Part shown: in pieces, positions 7,454-17,025 of the stretch
Numbering within the stretch: position 1 is the first letter of the stretch
Layout: each line of letters starts with the position of its first letter
NCBI GenBank assembly: GCA_902984215.1
Contig: CADWAF010001671.1
Location: 1-17,025, forward strand
Direction of reading: 5' to 3'
Origin: Willaertia magna
Lineage: Eukaryota; Heterolobosea; Eutetramitea; Acrasida; Naegleriidae
Length of the DNA stretch: 17,025 nt
Notes under the pieces: model-generated
Told to the model about the DNA's origin: nothing
The model's database searches: none
What the model saw: the letters and a program-made list of their open reading frames with translations, nothing else
Made by a program: the position numbers and the translations under genes

Positions 7454-10400
7454 ATGTCCTCCACCTCTGTGTCTAATAATGATTCTGTTCATAATGACAT
7501 CAATATTAACAACAATAATAACAGTAATAATAATAAACATTTAACCATAGTTAGTAGTAGTAGTATTAATAATACCAATGGAGGTACAAGTATTAATGAA
7601 AATACTATAAACACAACTACTCCTACAAACTATAACATTAAGGAACGTATACCTACTTTTCAACTTCAGGTCTTACTAGATCTAGTTGAAAGTATTTCTA
7701 AATTAACAATAAATGCTCATAACAATAATTCCGGGAAACAAAACAATAAGCCTTTTCAATTTTTAACACATCATTCAAAACAACAAAAAACAAATAATTT
7801 ATCTCTTGTAGAAAAACGTTTACAATCTATGAAATCTAAATGTCCAATCGTTTCAAATACTTCAAATAAACTATCTTCTACTGCATCTACTCCATCCTTT
7901 ACTACCGCTGCTACCATTCCGAACAATTCGAATCCTTCTCTTCAACAACAACCAATTGAAAACCATCAAATGTTATTAAACAATCATCATCAACATTTGA
8001 ATGGAAATGGTAAATTAATAGAAAATACAAATAATAATATGAATGTTGATGTAGGTGGTTTTGATGCTGATGATTTAATTACGGATTTTGCAGATTATAA
8101 TAAAAATCATAATATTTTATTGTTAAGTGAAGAAGGACAAGAAAATATTTTAGCAATAGGATATTTTTTAATTTTAGTGAAAGGAAATATTAATTATTTG
8201 GATAAATATTTATATTTATTAAATGATTTAATGAGTCGTTTAACTTATTGTAAATGGAAACCTAAAGCTAAGATTAGTGCAGGTAAGATTTTTTAATTTT
8301 TTAATTTTTTTTTTCAATTAATAATTTAATTGTAGATTATTTTTCGTATCATTTAACGAGTTTATTACGTGAAATTTCTTATTTAAATAATAATGTTGTA
8401 TCAATTATTACCAAATCAATTATGAGTTGTTTATCAGAATGTTTTACGATTATGAAAGAATATGAAAGTAAATTTATTTATGAAAGTGAAAATACAACGA
8501 GAGTATTATATGGTATATTTAAGGCATTATCTGAAGGATTACCTAAATTAGATAAATCTCAATTAAAAAATTTAATTGAAATTATAAATTATTTTTTAAA
8601 TGTTACAAGAAAAGAAGGAAATGAAAAATTAAAGAATATAAAATTATTTAAAACTAAAATTTTAACCCAAATGAGAATATTAGTCTTAAAAATTTTTATT
8701 AGAATAGCTAGTGCTACACCTCAACAACAAACAAGTGCAATTCAAAATGGAACAAGTGGTTCATCATCTAATAATACAGTTGCTAACAATAGTTTATCAT
8801 CTTCTTTGTTGTTGGAAGAAGAGATTTATGAAGCATTTTTGCAAATGGCTATTCGTAATTTAGATAAGAGGTTATTTATGATAAATTCCGAATCTCAACT
8901 TTCATTAGCATTATCTGAATCGAATTTATCTAGTTTAGTTGCTAATGAAACAACAAATGGCAATGCTACTAGTGAAGCTAATCTTCCAATTACTCCTCCT
9001 TCATCAAATGGAATAATTTCAATGTTTGGGCATATCACAAAAGAAAATATTGAAAATAGAATGTCTATTTTAAGTAATTCTATTGAGTTAGCAGTTATTT
9101 GTGCAGAAAGAGTGCCTAAATATAAGAAAGAAACATTCCATTTATTTTCTGAATTATTAACGATATGTAAAGATGAAAAACTTTGTCATTCATTAATTCA
9201 AGGAATTGTAAATTTAACAAAGAATGATAATGATTTAATTGGTATTGGAATTAAAACATTACGTGAGTTTATAGAAGAAAGCTCAATTACAAAAAATAAT
9301 GAACAATTTTTACAAGAAGTTATACCTTTACTTTGCAAATTATTAAAAACAAATTATGATCAATATGGTTTAAATTTAATTTCATCAGTAATATTTACTA
9401 TTTCTAATCATATTTATATGAATGTAAATGATTTACACCAAAATAATATTCGTTTAACTTTATTGAGTAGCATAGCTAAATATTTTGATAAAAACGAAAT
9501 TACAAATTTAATTTTACCTGTTTTAACAGGACAATTAACTAGAAAGAAGAGTTTATTAGGTAAATTAGATCAAAGTTTAGGATTTTTATTACGTTGTATT
9601 GCAAATTGTAGTCATTTAGGTAATGGAATATTCTTTAATGAAATTTGTGATTTAATATTTGGTATTTATTCTAATCCATTCCATTCTAGTGAAACATTTT
9701 TAGGGAATTTATTAGTCGAAGCAATTGAAATTATGAATAAGAATTTGACCAATTTAGCTACAATCTCTAATGACGTAGATAAAACTAAAGGAAATGAGTT
9801 AAAATTAATATTGTTAATGAAATTAATGAAATTGGTAAATCGTTTAGGTGGTGAGATTCAAATTATGATGACAGATGATATTTCAGTGAATGAAAAGGAG
9901 AGAAAGGATATGTTAAAGCATGTTGCAGTTTTGTTACCATCTGTAGCAAATATTATTTCTACCACAAAATTCGATAAATCAAATACTAAAATTAGCAATG
10001 AACATATTGGAAATTTCCAAACATTATTTAGAACAATGTGGTTTTATATTATAATATTTGGTTTTCATAATCCAGATGATTTCTCAATTGAAATTGTTAA
10101 TAGTTGTCACACAATTGCAAAGTGCGCTCCAGTTTTATTAAATGATGAAATTTTAACATTTATGGAGATTAAAAAGGAAATGGAAATTATAATAGATACA
10201 AAACACATTTTACAAAATGATAAAGTTAATTTAATTAATCAATTAGATAATATTTTAAATTATAATATTTTTGAAAAACGTAAAGAATATTTAGTTTCTA
10301 ATTTAAAGTATTTATCAATTGAAGAAGTATTATTTTTAGTTGCTGTTTATTATTTAGAATTATTTAAAAGTCAGAATTTAAATCAACCATTAAATCATTT

Positions 10401-13400
10401 ATTAGTATACTTGGAGTACTTACAAATTTTCAATAACAATCCTAATATAGCTATTATTGTAAATTGTTTAAATATTATTTTAAAGAAAATATTTATGCAA
10501 TGGTTGCACATTTCCATTCCAAATAATTTAAATAGAGAACAATCAACTCTTTTAATTGAAGAACAATGTATTTTATTCTTTAAGTTAGCAATCCATAGAT
10601 TAGAAATTGTAAGAGCAACAAGCTTACAATTTATTATTTTAATTATGAAAGAATTCCCTTCTTTGTATTGGAGTACAAGATGTTTATTTTCTTTATTGGA
10701 AATCCTATCTGCTTTATATCAAGGTTTGGATAAGGGAAAGACAACACAAGTGATCCAAGTTGAGATCCCAAATTTATTGGATATTTCTAACACTGCAGTG
10801 CCTTCTACTAGTCAATCAAGTTTATTAACTATGAGCCAACATCATCGTAAAATGTTGGAAAGTAAGAAGGAAGAAGTTCACGAAAAAGAAACGATTTATT
10901 TACCTGAACACTTTACTGATCGTTCAAAATTATTGGATACTTTTAATCGCTTCACTTTAAGTTGGATTACTAAAGCCATGGCTGCAGCTCCAAATGTTAC
11001 TCAATCTGGCTTGCAGTATTATTTAATTAAATTCCAACAATCTGATATTCCTTCCTTGAGACATTTTGGATATTCATTTGCTGTGTATTTATCAACACCA
11101 TTGGAACACTTACAAATGGCTGGTGGTAGTGGATTCCAAGTAAGCAATACTGTGAATCCAACCCCTTCTACTTCCGTTGGTAATCTTAGTAATGCAAAAT
11201 ATGGATTTTCTGTGCTATCAGAAGATCAACCTTCTCTTGCACAATCAGTGAGTGTTATGTCTTATAATTGTGGTGAAGCGAATGGATTACGTTCCATATT
11301 TGGCAATGACAAGGCAGAACATCATATAATTGAAAAGATGAAAGAAGTACTCGAATCGTATAGTAATTTAAAGAAGAAAAAGGAAACATCATCAAAGTCT
11401 GATATTTATGAAAGAATGTCTCATATTATGAGATTGGCAACTGCCTTTACTATTAGTGAAAAGAAACTATGTTTAGGTCTATTACAATGGATTGTGTGGA
11501 CACCAATTTACATGTTTTCTAAAGAATCTATAGAAATTGCAATCTTTTGTTGGGATTGGATTGCAGCTGCAAGAAACGATGAATATACTATTCCATTAAT
11601 GACAGAAATATCTAATGCTTGGAAATATACTATTAAGAAACGTTTAGGATTATTTACTGGAATAGAAGAAGAAGAAATTGAATTGGCAACGTCTTCTGCA
11701 CCAACCGTGACTGAAAGTGAATGGGTAGATGAAACCTTCCCTCATCGTATGTGGATTAACTTTCTCGGAGAAAGATTCCAAGCATCTGTTCTTAGTAACG
11801 CGTTTATTTCAATTTATTTAGATTTATTGTTGAATGCAAGTGAAGATATTCAATTACTTTCTAAATCTCATATCACCTTAGGTACAAGATTCCGTTTGGT
11901 ATCATTAGCATTACAAATTTGTAGAATTGTTATTGACAATAGTTACAGATTTAGTTACACTGGTTCAACATCTAATGTTAACTCATTGGTTAATATGGCA
12001 GTTATTTTACAACATCGTACCTTCTCTATTTTACTTCATTGGTTTACTTTACATCCAACATGGTATGATCCAAAGAGTAATCATTTAGTTCAAGAAGATA
12101 TTAAGGTATTACAAGACGTTAAGAAAAGACTTGAAAGAGAACAAAAAGAATTAAATAGATATCAACCAGTAGCTACTACAGGTTCTTTTGGAAGTATTGG
12201 AGAAAATTCCAATGGAGGTGATTTGCAAGATGATGTTTCATCTGTTAGTGGAAGAAGTAGAAGTGTTGCATACAGTGTCAAAGGTTCTGTAATGAACATG
12301 AATCCTCCAAATATGGGTCATTCTTCAAGCATGATTGGATTACCTAAGCTAAAAGAAACACAAAGTAAACCAACTAATATTTCAAAGAATGATATGAAAA
12401 CAGTAGTTTATACAACCACTGGAGTAGAATCTGTATTGGAAGTTTTAATTTTATTGGTAACTCATGAGTTGGATAGAATAGTTATTTGGAGTGAACCTCA
12501 AAAAATTGATGATACTCTTTCACCAATTAAGGTTTTACCAACTAAGTGGAAATCATATGTAAACACAGCATGGGGTTACTCACCAAAGTTAGCTATTAAA
12601 TTACATATAAGATTCCCTATAGATTTCATCAAAGATGAACTCATTAAATTAGTCAGAAAATATCCAAAGGATGCTATGAGTATCAGTGATGCTGTTCCTT
12701 ATTTAATTACTGAACAAAATGTCAGACAAAATGTTCCAGAGTTAAAACATTTATTATTATGGGCCCCTACTACATTAACAAATGCTTTAACGTTTTTGAA
12801 TGCACCATTAGTTGAAAATATTTATGTACAACAATATGCCATTCGTACTTTAAGGAAATATACTCCAGAAGAAGTTGTTTTTTATTTACCACAATTAGTA
12901 CAATGTTTAAGACATGACACAAATAATTCATTAAAGAATTATTTAATTGACATTGTACAAAAGAGTGTAATGTTTACTCATCAATTAATTTGGACACTAA
13001 GAACTGAAATGGTAAATGAATCTGAATTGTCAGAAGAAGAATTACTAGAGATTAAACCTGCTGAATTTGAAATTAATGAAATCTTAAAACCATTTTACTT
13101 GGATGTTATTAAAGCATTTGATGCTAATCAAATCAGATTGTATAAAGAAGAATTCCACTTCTTTGATAAAATAACAAAGATTTCTGGTTTATTAATTCCA
13201 GTTGAAAAGGAAAAACGTCAAGCTAGATTATTTGAAGAGATGGCACTAATTAAACCAACTAACAATTTATATACACCAACTAATGTCAATGAAAAGATTA
13301 AAGACTTGGAAGTGTCTGGATGTAGAACATTAAAATCAGCAAAGAAAGTACCAATTTTAATTCCATTTTATGTAAAGAAAAGAAAAGAACATATGGATAT

Positions 13401-14358
13401 AGGTGAAGAAAATGATGAAGAAGAGAATGCACCAATTGTAAAATTGCCATGTATCTTTAAAGCAGGAGATGATTGTAGACATGATCAATTAGCATTACAA
13501 ATTATTTCAATATTTAAAAATATATTCAACATTTTACATTTACCTCTATTTTTATTCCCATATAGAGTAATCACAACAGGTAGAGGGTTAGGTATAATTG
13601 AATGTATTCAAAATGCAAAATCTAGACATCAAATTGGTGAAACATTATCAGAAGGAGATAATTTATATAATTATTTCATTAGAAAATATGGACCTGAACA
13701 TACTGTGGCGTATCAAAAAGCAAGAAAGAATTTTATACAAAGTATGGCTGCATATTCTTTAGTTAGTTTTATTTTAAGTGTAAAAGATAGACATAATGGT
13801 AATATTATGATACATGAAGAGGGACATGTAATTCATATTGATTTTGGTTTTATATTTGATATATCACCTGGAGGTAAATTTGGTATTGAACAAGTTGTTC
13901 CATTTAAATTAACTACTGAAATGTTGGCAATTATGGGAGAAGAACAAGCAACTATTGCTTCAAAGAAACCAACTAGTACAAGTAATTTACCTACTACAAC
14001 AGCTAATTTTGATTACAGTCACCCTTTAACTTCAAATTATGATAATGGTACAAGTGAAATGAAATTACATTCTGAACCATATAATTTATTTGTTGATTTA
14101 ATGATTAGAGGATATTTGGCAATAAGAGATCATATGGATAGTATGTTGAATGTTTCACAAGTAATGGTACAAAGTGGATTACCGTGCTTTATTCAAGATG
14201 GAAAATCTATAGATAGACTGAAGAAGAGATTGTGTTATGGAAAAACAGAACGTGAGGCAATTATATTTATTAAGCAAAAGATTAAGGACAGTTATCAAAA
14301 TGTATTTAGTGTATTATATGATGTTTATCAAGAAAAAGTAGAAGGTGTGAACAGATAA
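7454..14358 (+). CDS. PI4KA: Phosphatidylinositol 4-kinase III alpha (PI4KA/Stt4 type)
   Basis: The gene is join(7454..8282, 8336..14358), 2283 aa (I recall about 2100 for human PI4KA and 1900 for yeast Stt4). It makes PI4P from phosphatidylinositol, classically at the plasma membrane with EFR3/TTC7-type partners. Residues 1-220 are largely Asn/Ser/Gln-rich. Residues 225-276 (EEGQENILAIGYFLI) match the conserved N-terminal solenoid, and a long helical solenoid follows. A Ser-rich linker lies near 1553-1620. The PIK helical domain (about 1670-1860) contains LLLWAPTTLTNAL and VVFYLPQLVQCLRHD. The kinase domain (about 1940-2283) has IFKAGDDCRHD with the ATP-binding Lys near 1985, catalytic DRHNGN at 2094-2099, and the DFGF metal site at 2112-2115. 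All key residues are present, so it should be active. About 44 Ser/Thr-rich residues (2147-2190) are inserted in the C-lobe after LAIMGE. Confidence 0.96.
8283..8335 (+). other. Intron of the PI4KA gene (53 nt)
   Basis: GTAAGA...AATTGTAG with a T-rich interior, phase 1 (G|AT, Asp 277). Joining the exons keeps one frame from the N-terminal solenoid into the main open frame; unspliced, translation would stop at 8296. Confidence 0.92.
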
Positions 14359-14403
14359 ATGTCCACCTTTTTCAAGTAATAACAAGTTGTATAAAAAATT
14401 AGT

Positions 14404-14409
14404 AATAAA
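14404..14409 (+). terminator. Candidate poly(A) signal of PI4KA
   Basis: AATAAA lies 46 nt past the TAA, with TTGTATAA (a UGUA motif) just upstream. The 249-bp gap to the convergent OSCP1-like gene (14359-14607) holds no other feature that I recognise. Confidence 0.45.
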
Positions 14410-14606
14410 ATATATAAATTAAATTTTATAATTTGGAATTGGTTATTGTAACAACTTTGCAATTTTTTTCTGAAATTTCCTTTCTCATTAAGTAATGAAT
14501 CACTTTTATTGTAAAGAATTGAATGTTGTAAGTTTTTTAATTTTAAGTTAGCGAATTTTGCAATCTTTTAGTGATAAATAAGAAGATAAATCCAGTTAAA
14601 TTTATG

Positions 14607-14612
14607 TTTATT
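14607..14612 (-). terminator. Candidate poly(A) signal overlapping the OSCP1-like stop
   Basis: On the minus strand the last codons read CAA TAA A, so AATAAA contains the stop codon itself. If used, the 3' UTR would be only some 10-30 nt. The signal is inferred from the hexamer alone. Confidence 0.3.
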
Positions 14613-15844
14613 GATCCATCAAATCCAACAAATCATTCTCTTCTTCAACCTTAGAGTTATTCACCTCAAAATCTATAGTACTTGTTTTTTTAGAGCTTCT
14701 GCAATCAAACTGCAAAAGCTCTTGAGGTGTTGTTTTTTGTGCCATTCCTTCATCCATATCCTCTTCTCCATTGTCAAAGTAATCAAAGGAGGTAAACAAA
14801 TTTACTTTAAAGGAGTCTTTATGGCTCTCTTTTGCTCCTCCAATTAAGCTAGCAAGATAGTTCAATTCCTTGGTAGAATCATAATTAGAAACTACCTTTT
14901 CTGCCGATTGTTCTGTTGGAGCCTCTTCTTCGACCACTTTTTCTTCTCTTGTCTCCTTTTTAGCTTTTACCTCTGCTGAGTAATAATTTACAGCAAGGCA
15001 AGAAGTTCTTATTTCAGTATTTAAATGATTTTTACAATTACAACTGTAATTCTTCATTGGATGACTGTCACATTCTGTTGTTTCCCTTATAAGACCATTT
15101 TCAAAGTATTTTACTGTCCCTGGCCTTTCAAATCCTAAAGGATACTCACAACAAACAGGAACTGAAAACGATCCATCTGTTCTGCTTTGAATTTCACAAG
15201 TCAAGAATATGGAAACCTTAATATTTCGTTCTTGTACAAATTCCAAAAGCGCTTGTCTGCACATAAAAAAGTCGTACAAAGTAAGTTTTTTAGTAATCTA
15301 AGAAATTCGTTAATTTAAATCACATACAAAACTTCATACGTACCTCAGTTATTTCTCCAATAGCTGTATGTAAACATTTTCTTGCCTCAATAGCGCTTTG
15401 ACTATCGTCATCTTTCCCTACAATATTTTCCATTTCATCTAAATGATTAAAAGTGAATTGAACAAGTTCTTGAGGTTGCGAACAACACATAATGTTGTAT
15501 TTCACGCCCATTATCATTAAATCATATAACTATTTAATTAACCTTAAATATAAATTCGTGAAGTATTTTTTACTTACCTTTCCCATACTACTAGCTGATA
15601 GCCTCATTATAGAGGAGTGAGCCAGTTTTTCAAATATTTGCCTTACTGAAGCATCGGAATATAATGGTTGAGGTTTTATTAATTCCCTTAAAAATTGTTC
15701 TTGAAACATATGCTTAACAACATCTTGTAGTACCTTCTTACTTTTATCTAAAGCAATCTTCTGAGCGGACAAACGTTGTTGAAGAATGTACATCATCTCA
15801 CCTCCTAAATTGAAGATGAGAAATGGCATAGCAAAGTTACTCAT
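14608..15844 (-). CDS. OSCP1: OSCP1-like (organic solute carrier partner 1) protein
   Basis: The gene is complement(join(14608..15297, 15344..15529, 15578..15844)), 380 aa, the same size as animal OSCP1 (about 380-390). Exon 1 gives the family signature: FLIFNLGGEMMYILQQRLSA, VLQDVVKHMF, and LIKPQPLYS ... FEKLAHSSIMRL. Exon 2 gives LYDLMIMGVKY and FTFNHLDEME. Exon 3 gives RQALLEFVQERNIKVSIFL, then LNYLASLIGGA, and the C-terminal acidic end NDLLDLMDQ. The spacing between exons 2 and 3 (13 residues from ITE to RQALL) equals what I recall for human OSCP1, which fixes the acceptor. OSCP1 was first tied to organic solute transport; later work in several organisms links it to cilia or flagella. No membrane segment is seen. 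A Cys/His-rich stretch (residues 227-251) is unlike animal forms as I recall them. The start is the first ATG, two residues before the conserved block. Confidence 0.9.
15298..15343 (-). other. Intron 2 of the OSCP1-like gene (46 nt)
   Basis: GTACGT...AATTTCTTAG on the minus strand, phase 0. A downstream GTGCAG at 15256-15261 looks like an acceptor but would put RQALL out of frame. Confidence 0.85.
15530..15577 (-). other. Intron 1 of the OSCP1-like gene (48 nt)
   Basis: GTAAGT...TTAAATAG on the minus strand, phase 0. It joins SASSMGK to LYDLMIMG, a junction conserved in the family. Confidence 0.9.
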
Positions 15845-15984
15845 TTTTTCGTAAATTTCGTAAAGGTTACTTTTCCCTTAATTGTATTTTTTAAATAATA
15901 AAAGCCTTACTTTATGATGGAATTAGCCTTTCTATTTTATTTTGTATTGTTATTTGAATAATAATTTTAAAATATTTGTATAAA
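15845..15984. other. Gap upstream of the OSCP1-like gene
   Basis: 140 bp of AT-rich DNA between the OSCP1-like start and the end of the RCC1-like remnant. It presumably holds the OSCP1-like promoter. Two copies of TTTCGTAAA lie at about 15847-15863, just upstream of the ATG. No clear regulatory motif is recognised. Confidence 0.35.
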
Positions 15985-16778
15985 TTATTGGATAATTATT
16001 TTTATATCCTTGTAAAAAACAGTATTTATTCTTTCAAATAATAAATTTTTCAATCTAATTACTTCTTTACTTTCTTCTTCTAAACTATAGTCAGAATTAA
16101 AAACAACCAATGTATCAAAAGTTGGGTAAATGTAGAAATAAGGTAAATTGATTATAAATCCTAATTCTAATTTTTCTATTGTTCTATTTATTTTATAAAT
16201 TTCATTTTTCAGTTGACCAATAAAAACTTGGTCCTAATCCATTGTAAAGGTTTTTAATTGGTTTGGTGAAATTTAACTTTTCTTTATTAGAATATAATTC
16301 ATTATTAAAAGTTAAAAAATAAAAACATTTAAAAGCGTAACCAATTTCTTTGCATTTAAAATTTAAATCTAATTTTGTAAATGTATCAAATGAAAAGAAA
16401 TTACCAACATCTCTTCCACTACACATCTCCATCTTGTGTTAATATCAAAGAGTATGTAAAACCGCAATAAAAATCCTTCATTATTTTAGAAATTTAGGGT
16501 ATGTTAAATTTAGAAAATCTTAATTCTGAATTGTTTACTACTATTCGCAGATATTAATTTTACGTTACCATTAAATTTATTTATTTGTTCAAAATAATTT
16601 ATATGGCTTTTGTGGCCTAATCCTAATTGTCCATCTGAATTTCTGCCACCATTATTTTTTTGATCTAATATGATGAAATTTGTTTAATTTTAATAGTGTT
16701 TATTAACTTATCGATTTCATCTTGCTCAAAATTAACTGCTATGCTGGTGTCAGGTTTTTTAACAAACAGTTTTTGCAT
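15985..16778 (-). pseudogene. Decayed RCC1-like repeat gene
   Basis: Protein-like segments follow one another on the minus strand in shifting frames. In order: MQKLFVKKPDTSIAV ... IKQISS (from ATG 16778); FIILDQKNN then GRNSDGQLGLGHKSH (about 16510-16680), a clear RCC1 blade motif; MKDFYCGFTYSLILTQDGDV (16481 down); SGRDVGNFFSF ... FLTFNNELYSN (about 16202-16425); and NEIYKINRTIEKLELGF to a TAA at 15985. At least four frame changes and an in-frame TAA at 16494-16496 break it, and a piece seems missing between ISS and FIILD. No GT-AG pair bridges the breaks I checked. RCC1 blades form beta-propellers used in Ran exchange and many other roles; this copy probably makes no full protein. A gene with cryptic introns or a locally poor assembly remains possible. 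Confidence 0.65.
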
Positions 16779-16805
16779 TTTTTCTTTTACGGTATTGTCA
16801 AAACT

Positions 16806-17025
16806 TTACAATTTTTTGAATTTGACTGCAAAAAAACCTATTGTTTCAGAAGTGGTAATTGGGTCAAATCTTAACATTTTCCTTCTTGTATGTTCATCTT
16901 TCACTATGCTCTCTAAACCTTCCCTCGAATATTCTTTGATTTCAGGTTCTACTAATTCAATTTCTCCCTTAAACTGTTCCAAAAACCATAATACATTTTC
17001 TTCATTCTCCATAGGATTAATAGAA
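16806..17025 (-). CDS. C-terminus of an NSUN-type RNA m5C methyltransferase (partial)
   Basis: Only the last 72-73 codons lie in the window; the frame stays open to the window edge, so the ATG at 17012 is probably internal. The segment INPMENEENVLWFLEQF matches the C-terminal part of NSUN/RsmB-fold enzymes, where a P-x-ENE motif shortly follows the catalytic Cys region (here outside the window). The end, MLRFDPITTSETIGFFAVKFKKL, is the final beta-strand motif GFFxxKFxK. The RFDP preceding it suggests NSUN6, which methylates a 3'-end cytosine of some tRNAs and mRNAs, but subfamily assignment from so short a piece is tentative. The TAA at 16806-16808 is a natural end. The RCC1-like remnant begins 27 bp downstream on the same strand. 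Confidence 0.72.
   Translation of the reverse strand, partial: SINPMENEENVLWFLEQFKGEIELVEPEIKEYSREGLESIVKDEHTRRKMLRFDPITTSETIGFFAVKFKKL

Noticed and set aside
7484..7580. AAT/AAC/AGT microsatellite-like runs
   Set aside because: They encode Asn/Ser tracts of the PI4KA N-terminus; ordinary low-complexity coding in such genomes, not a separate repeat element.
11797..11802. Second ACGCGT
   Set aside because: It lies inside PI4KA coding sequence and is explained by codons.
14611..14847. Plus-strand 78-codon frame
   Set aside because: It is antisense to the conserved C-terminal exon of the OSCP1-like gene.
15256..15261. GTGCAG as the acceptor of OSCP1-like intron 2
   Set aside because: It gives the wrong frame for RQALL; the TTAG at 15298 keeps frame and the family's 13-residue spacing.
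1..17025. CRISPR array, transposon, tRNA or rRNA gene, antiviral or defence system
   Set aside because: No direct-repeat array, transposase, terminal repeats or RNA gene pattern was seen; the content is ordinary eukaryotic genes.

Overview
The window is nuclear DNA of a compact, AT-rich eukaryotic genome. Genes lie 27-250 bp apart on both strands. Seven predicted introns are all 46-53 nt, with GTAAGT-like donors, and TAA, TAG and TGA all behave as stops. Asn/Ser/Thr/Gln-rich low-complexity tracts are common. Two genes (FAM184-like and OSCP1-like) belong to families that, to my knowledge, track with cilia or flagella, which argues against a dictyostelid. I infer a heterolobosean amoeboflagellate such as Naegleria or Willaertia; the species cannot be settled from sequence alone.

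Layout. 300-1071 (+): small ankyrin-repeat protein whose intron region appears to hide a single-codon (3-nt) exon. 1242-4638 (-): large coiled-coil protein of the FAM184 family, completed by a 3' exon that a plain ORF scan misses. A short divergent promoter carries an E2F-type site. 4705-6261 (+): F-box-like, acid-rich protein. 6296-7000 (-): unrecognised helical protein, tail-to-tail with the previous gene. 7085-7408 (+): unrecognised small protein directly ahead of and in frame with the next gene. 7454-14358 (+): phosphatidylinositol 4-kinase III alpha (PI4KA/Stt4), two exons, 2283 aa. 14608-15844 (-): OSCP1-like protein rebuilt from three exons. 15985-16778 (-): decayed RCC1-like repeat gene. 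16806-17025 (-): C-terminus of an NSUN-type RNA m5C methyltransferase, closest in my reading to NSUN6, running off the window.

The genes do not form an operon or one pathway. They are a mix of conserved housekeeping genes (PI4KA, NSUN), likely cilium-linked genes (FAM184, OSCP1) and lineage-specific genes (F-box-like, two orphans, RCC1-like remnant). No mobile element, RNA gene or CRISPR array was seen. The most unusual observation is the predicted 3-nt microexon (467-469), flanked by two introns of exactly 50 nt each; its Phe restores the G-x-T-A-L spacing of an ankyrin repeat.
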